DNA of 8,509 nt. It comes from Thiomargarita sp. Lineage in GTDB: Bacteria > Pseudomonadota > Gammaproteobacteria > Beggiatoales > Beggiatoaceae. This document shows, in pieces, positions 5,843 to 8,509 of the stretch (position 1 is the first letter of the stretch; each line of letters starts with the position of its first letter). The DNA lies in the NCBI GenBank assembly GCA_030635005.1, contig DAOVZS010000083.1:1-8509 (forward strand), given 5' to 3'. Below the pieces are notes generated by a model. The model made no database searches. It saw only the letters and a list, made by a program, of their open reading frames with translations, and was not told the origin of the DNA. The position numbers were made by a program, and so were the translations under genes.

Positions 5843-6856
5843 ATGTGGCTACTTTTGACAGCTTTACTCAGTGCGTGTAGTCCTCCCCCCGAGCCCGCGA
5901 CGCGTCACAGAAAATCTACTGTGCATTGGGTAGAAACGACAAAAGTTAATATGCAAACCTTAAAAACAAAGTCAGTATACACAGGTATACCACGTGCAAA
6001 ACGTATTGCACGTATTTTTACACAAGAAACAGGACGTATCACTTATTTACCCTATTATGAAGGCGATACGATCAAAAAAAATGCCTTGCTTGTAAAAATA
6101 GATGATGCACTATTAAAAGCAGAATTAAATAAAGCCATTGCTAGCCATAAATATAGTCAGATTAATGTACAACGTTATCAAAAGTTGGCAAAAAAGCATA
6201 TTATATCAGATGATGAATTAGCACGTGCTCAAACTGAACAGGAGATCGCACGTGCTGAAGAACATATTTTACGAACACGTTTAAACTATACTAAAATAAA
6301 ATCACCTTTTTCAGGTATGATCACTACCCGTTTAAGAGAAGTGGGGGATGTGATTAGTGCCAATACACATATTTTAACGGTGATCTCACCCAGATCTTTA
6401 GTGATAGATGTCGATGTGTCAGAATATATTTTATCAGATGTGTCTGTAGGCGATGCAGTTGAAGTACAGATTGATGCTTTAGGTACAAAAATGTTTAAAG
6501 GGACAGTCTCACGGATTCATCCCAGTATTCATCCCACGACACATTTAGGATTGATAGAAGTCCGTTTACGCCCCTTACCTAAAAAAATGCGAGAAGGACA
6601 ATTTTGTCGGGTTACTATTACACGCACATTATCACCACGTATGATGATCCCTTATACTGCTTTACGACGTGATCATCACACAGAATATGTTTTTATCGTG
6701 GATAATGATCATAAAGCACAAAAACAAATTGTGCACAGTGGGCAGCGTTTTGCAAATCGTGTAGAAATTTTAGATGGGGTAACACAAGGACAAAGTGTTA
6801 TTATTAAAGGATTTTTAGGTTTGAAATCAGGGAAAAAGGTCGGTTTAGTTCATTAA
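5843..6856 (+). CDS. RND/HlyD-type efflux periplasmic adaptor lipoprotein
   Basis: This is a membrane-fusion (adaptor) protein of the AcrA/MdtA type, which links an inner-membrane pump to an outer-membrane channel. From the ATG at 5843 it has 337 aa. A hydrophobic leader ends in the lipobox LSAC (C12), followed by a Pro-rich linker. The two halves of the barrel-sandwich (lipoyl) domain are at about 57-89 and 150-185 (TKIKSPFSGMITTRL, EVGDVISANTHILTV), with an alpha-hairpin between (AKKHIISDDELARAQTEQE). A beta-barrel with VQIDALGTKMFKGTVSRIHPS and a membrane-proximal domain with IPYTALRRD follow. The start is uncertain: this ATG gives a leader with no basic residue, whereas TTG 5780/5783 or ATG 5771 would add RHLRN before the hydrophobic stretch but overlap dksA. 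No pump gene lies next to it; convergent greA follows a hairpin. Confidence 0.88.
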   Translation: MWLLLTALLSACSPPPEPATRHRKSTVHWVETTKVNMQTLKTKSVYTGIPRAKRIARIFTQETGRITYLPYYEGDTIKKNALLVKIDDALLKAELNKAIASHKYSQINVQRYQKLAKKHIISDDELARAQTEQEIARAEEHILRTRLNYTKIKSPFSGMITTRLREVGDVISANTHILTVISPRSLVIDVDVSEYILSDVSVGDAVEVQIDALGTKMFKGTVSRIHPSIHPTTHLGLIEVRLRPLPKKMREGQFCRVTITRTLSPRMMIPYTALRRDHHTEYVFIVDNDHKAQKQIVHSGQRFANRVEILDGVTQGQSVIIKGFLGLKSGKKVGLVH

Positions 6857-6863
6857 ATAAAGG

Positions 6864-6888
6864 TTCTAGGAGGACACGCCTCCTAGAA
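6864..6888. terminator. Hairpin between convergent adaptor and greA genes
   Basis: TTCTAGGAGG (6864-6873) and CCTCCTAGAA (6879-6888) form a perfect 10-bp stem with loop ACACG. It starts 8 nt after the adaptor stop and ends 10 nt before the greA stop, so it can fold in both transcripts and is best read as a bidirectional terminator. Neither side has a strong U-tract (ATTACATG on one side, CCTTTATTT on the other), so RNA end protection is an alternative. Confidence 0.75.
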
Positions 6889-6898
6889 TTACATGTGC

Positions 6899-7375
6899 TT
6901 ACTGATAACTTACTTCTAAGATTTCATACTCTTTTTTGCCACCAGGGGCTTGTACCAAAGCAATATCATCTTCTTCTTTACCAATTAAAGCACGAGCAAC
7001 TGGTGAACTTATAGATATAAGATGCGCTTTAATATCTGCTTCATCATCTCCAACAATTTGATACGTGACTTCTTCATCCGTTTCCACGTTCATTAAATTC
7101 ACTGTTGCACCAAACACAATTCTGCCATTTGCATTGATTTTTGTAATATCAATAATTTCTGCAGTCGCCAGCTTTCCCTCAATTTCACCAATACGTCCTT
7201 CCATAAAGCTTTGTTGTTCACGTGCAGCATGATATTCGGCATTTTCTTTCAAATCGCCCAGTGCACGGGCCTCAGCAATCGCCTGGCTGATTTTAGGGCG
7301 TTTCACAGTTTTTAAAGTGTGCAACTCATCACGCAGCTTTTGTGCGCCTTGTGTGGTCATAGGTGATTTTTTCAT
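6899..7375 (-). CDS. greA: Transcription elongation factor GreA
   Basis: GreA enters the RNA polymerase secondary channel and stimulates cleavage of backtracked RNA, rescuing arrested complexes. The protein is 158 aa, the same as in E. coli. The N-terminal coiled coil (about 1-75) carries the catalytic tip D41 and E44 in ALGDLKENAEYHAA. The C-terminal FKBP-like domain (about 80-158) contains VFGATVNLMN, YQIVGDDEAD and the SPVARALIGKEEDD segment. The ATG is at 7373-7375; the Shine-Dalgarno is weak. It begins 16 nt after the stop of the permease gene on the same strand, which suggests one transcript. In many gammaproteobacteria greA follows carB instead, so this neighbourhood is different. Confidence 0.97.
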   Translation of the reverse strand: MKKSPMTTQGAQKLRDELHTLKTVKRPKISQAIAEARALGDLKENAEYHAAREQQSFMEGRIGEIEGKLATAEIIDITKINANGRIVFGATVNLMNVETDEEVTYQIVGDDEADIKAHLISISSPVARALIGKEEDDIALVQAPGGKKEYEILEVSYQ

Positions 7376-7391
7376 AAACGTGACTTCGGAT

Positions 7392-8509
7392 TTAACGTTG
7401 TTTTAAAAGGGCATTAGTGCTATTTTTAATTTTAGAAGCATTTAAGGCAATAAATACCATTGAAAAGATGATAACGATCATGATACCAGAGCCTAAAATT
7501 GCATAAGAACTCTGCCATACAGTCAAAAATCTTTCCATGTACCACATGCCCTCTTCTGATGAATTTTCTAATAAACGTATCGCAGCCTGTTGTTCTTCAC
7601 TGTTTTCCCAGACTGAACGAATAATATATTCAGAAAAACCATCTTTTATCCAATTATAACATGAAAATATAAACATGAAACTTAGGAAGGCACTCCCTAA
7701 TACGACTAATACGAGTTGGAGTGTAAATATATAGCCTAATGTCAAAACACGACTACCCATAGATCGAAAGATTGCCATTTCTGTCATTTTGATACTTAAA
7801 TTAATAAGTGCATAAAAAGCCACAAAACCAAACAGAAAGATAGCACCTACAATAGGTCCTATGGTTTTAATAGCAGACAGTGTTTTCTGAGTTTGGGCTG
7901 CAAATGATAATTTCGCATGATATCCTGTTGTTTTTATTTTCCATTGTTCATAAGCAGGCTTATCATCCGTATACGCATGTTCTAAATAATACGCAACTGC
8001 AGGCACGATAGAGGTAGCTGCCGCAAATACATGTCCATTTTGATACGGTGCATCTTTTGATGGATTGTTATTATATTCCCATTCTGCAAGAATGAGTACG
8101 GTATAATCTGTCACCTCCAGTGCTGTCAACCAAGCGTTCCATTCAGATTCAGTCATTGATTTATCTTCTTGTTCTGCATAGAGACTGATCTGATCATCTG
8201 TGGTGTTAATCACACTAAATAGGGTATTCCCATAAGTATCTTTGAGTGCCAATACTTTTGTTTTAATGCTTTCTGGAGTAGATGTATTAACCAATACCTT
8301 ATAATAACGTCTATTTTCGGGACAATGATAGGATTTTTCACTCATTTTGAGCCCAAAATTAATGGGTGTAATGGCTTTATAGTCAAATCCAGGCATGGTA
8401 TCAACAATAGCGACGACAGGAATACAGACACGTTCTGTCCCTATTTTGACATTAACCATTGTAGTCGTCAGTGGGTGATTTAAGGTATCATATAAAAAAC
8501 TTTTACTCA
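7392..8509 (-). CDS. FtsX/MacB-like ABC transporter permease, 5' end beyond the window
   Basis: This is the C-terminal part of an ABC permease of the FtsX/MacB/LolC superfamily. The frame stays open from the ATG at 8457-8459 to the right edge, adding 16 residues (SKSFLYDTLNHPLTTT), and that ATG has no ribosome site, so at least 371 aa belong to a larger protein. Numbering from that ATG, residues 1-200 form a soluble, probably periplasmic domain. Helices lie at about 202-221, 243-266 and 318-340. The signature after the first is SIKMTEMAIFRSMGSR (222-237), matching the family's REIAILRALGA-type coupling segment. The missing N-terminus should include the first helix. No ATPase gene is in view; it could lie upstream, outside. 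Substrate is unknown. It precedes greA by 16 nt. Confidence 0.82.
   Translation of the reverse strand, partial: SKSFLYDTLNHPLTTTMVNVKIGTERVCIPVVAIVDTMPGFDYKAITPINFGLKMSEKSYHCPENRRYYKVLVNTSTPESIKTKVLALKDTYGNTLFSVINTTDDQISLYAEQEDKSMTESEWNAWLTALEVTDYTVLILAEWEYNNNPSKDAPYQNGHVFAAATSIVPAVAYYLEHAYTDDKPAYEQWKIKTTGYHAKLSFAAQTQKTLSAIKTIGPIVGAIFLFGFVAFYALINLSIKMTEMAIFRSMGSRVLTLGYIFTLQLVLVVLGSAFLSFMFIFSCYNWIKDGFSEYIIRSVWENSEEQQAAIRLLENSSEEGMWYMERFLTVWQSSYAILGSGIMIVIIFSMVFIALNASKIKNSTNALLKQR

Noticed and set aside
5855..5860. Consensus TTGACA as a -35 box
   Set aside because: It lies within the adaptor leader codons and has no -10-like hexamer at 16-18 bases downstream.

Overview
The window is an AT-rich chromosomal segment (roughly 37-38% G+C by eye) from a gammaproteobacterium. 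The housekeeping genes point there: exonuclease I (SbcB), a DksA with the canonical DPxDRA tip and four-cysteine zinc finger, GreA, a CvpA-PurF pair with the E. coli-type PurF (no propeptide before the catalytic Cys), and PgsA and TsaE that resemble the enterobacterial proteins closely. A small retropepsin-like protease gene, together with structured dispersed-type repeats, suggests a sulfur-oxidising Thiotrichales/Beggiatoaceae-like lineage. That placement is inference from recollection, not a search result.

Layout from left to right. (1) Positions 1-168 hold a probable dispersed-repeat remnant and a TATAAT box before a 130-aa clan AA aspartic protease gene. (2) A tRNA-Arg(CCU) gene begins 9 nt after that gene. 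(3) tsaE (+) runs 52 nt into the 3' end of pgsA (-), which lies downstream of sbcB (-). (4) The 227-nt divergent gap between sbcB and cvpA is dominated by a 123-bp nested inverted repeat that can fold as a cloverleaf. (5) cvpA-purF (+) form the purine operon; the purF stop overlaps the convergent dksA stop by 4 nt. (6) dksA (-) is back-to-back with an RND/HlyD-type adaptor lipoprotein gene (+), only 24 nt apart. (7) A perfect 10-bp hairpin separates that gene from greA (-). greA lies 16 nt downstream of an FtsX/MacB-like ABC permease gene whose 5' end runs off the right edge.

Functionally this is mostly core metabolism and information processing: tRNA modification (t6A), phospholipid synthesis, ssDNA repair, purine synthesis, and two RNA polymerase secondary-channel factors (DksA, GreA). 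Two envelope transport components are added: an adaptor with no pump gene beside it, and a partial permease. No CRISPR array, transposase, phage gene, toxin-antitoxin pair or recognisable defence system is present. The features most worth a second look are the cloverleaf repeat in the divergent promoter region, the small retropepsin-like gene joined to a tRNA, and the unusually compact gene junctions.
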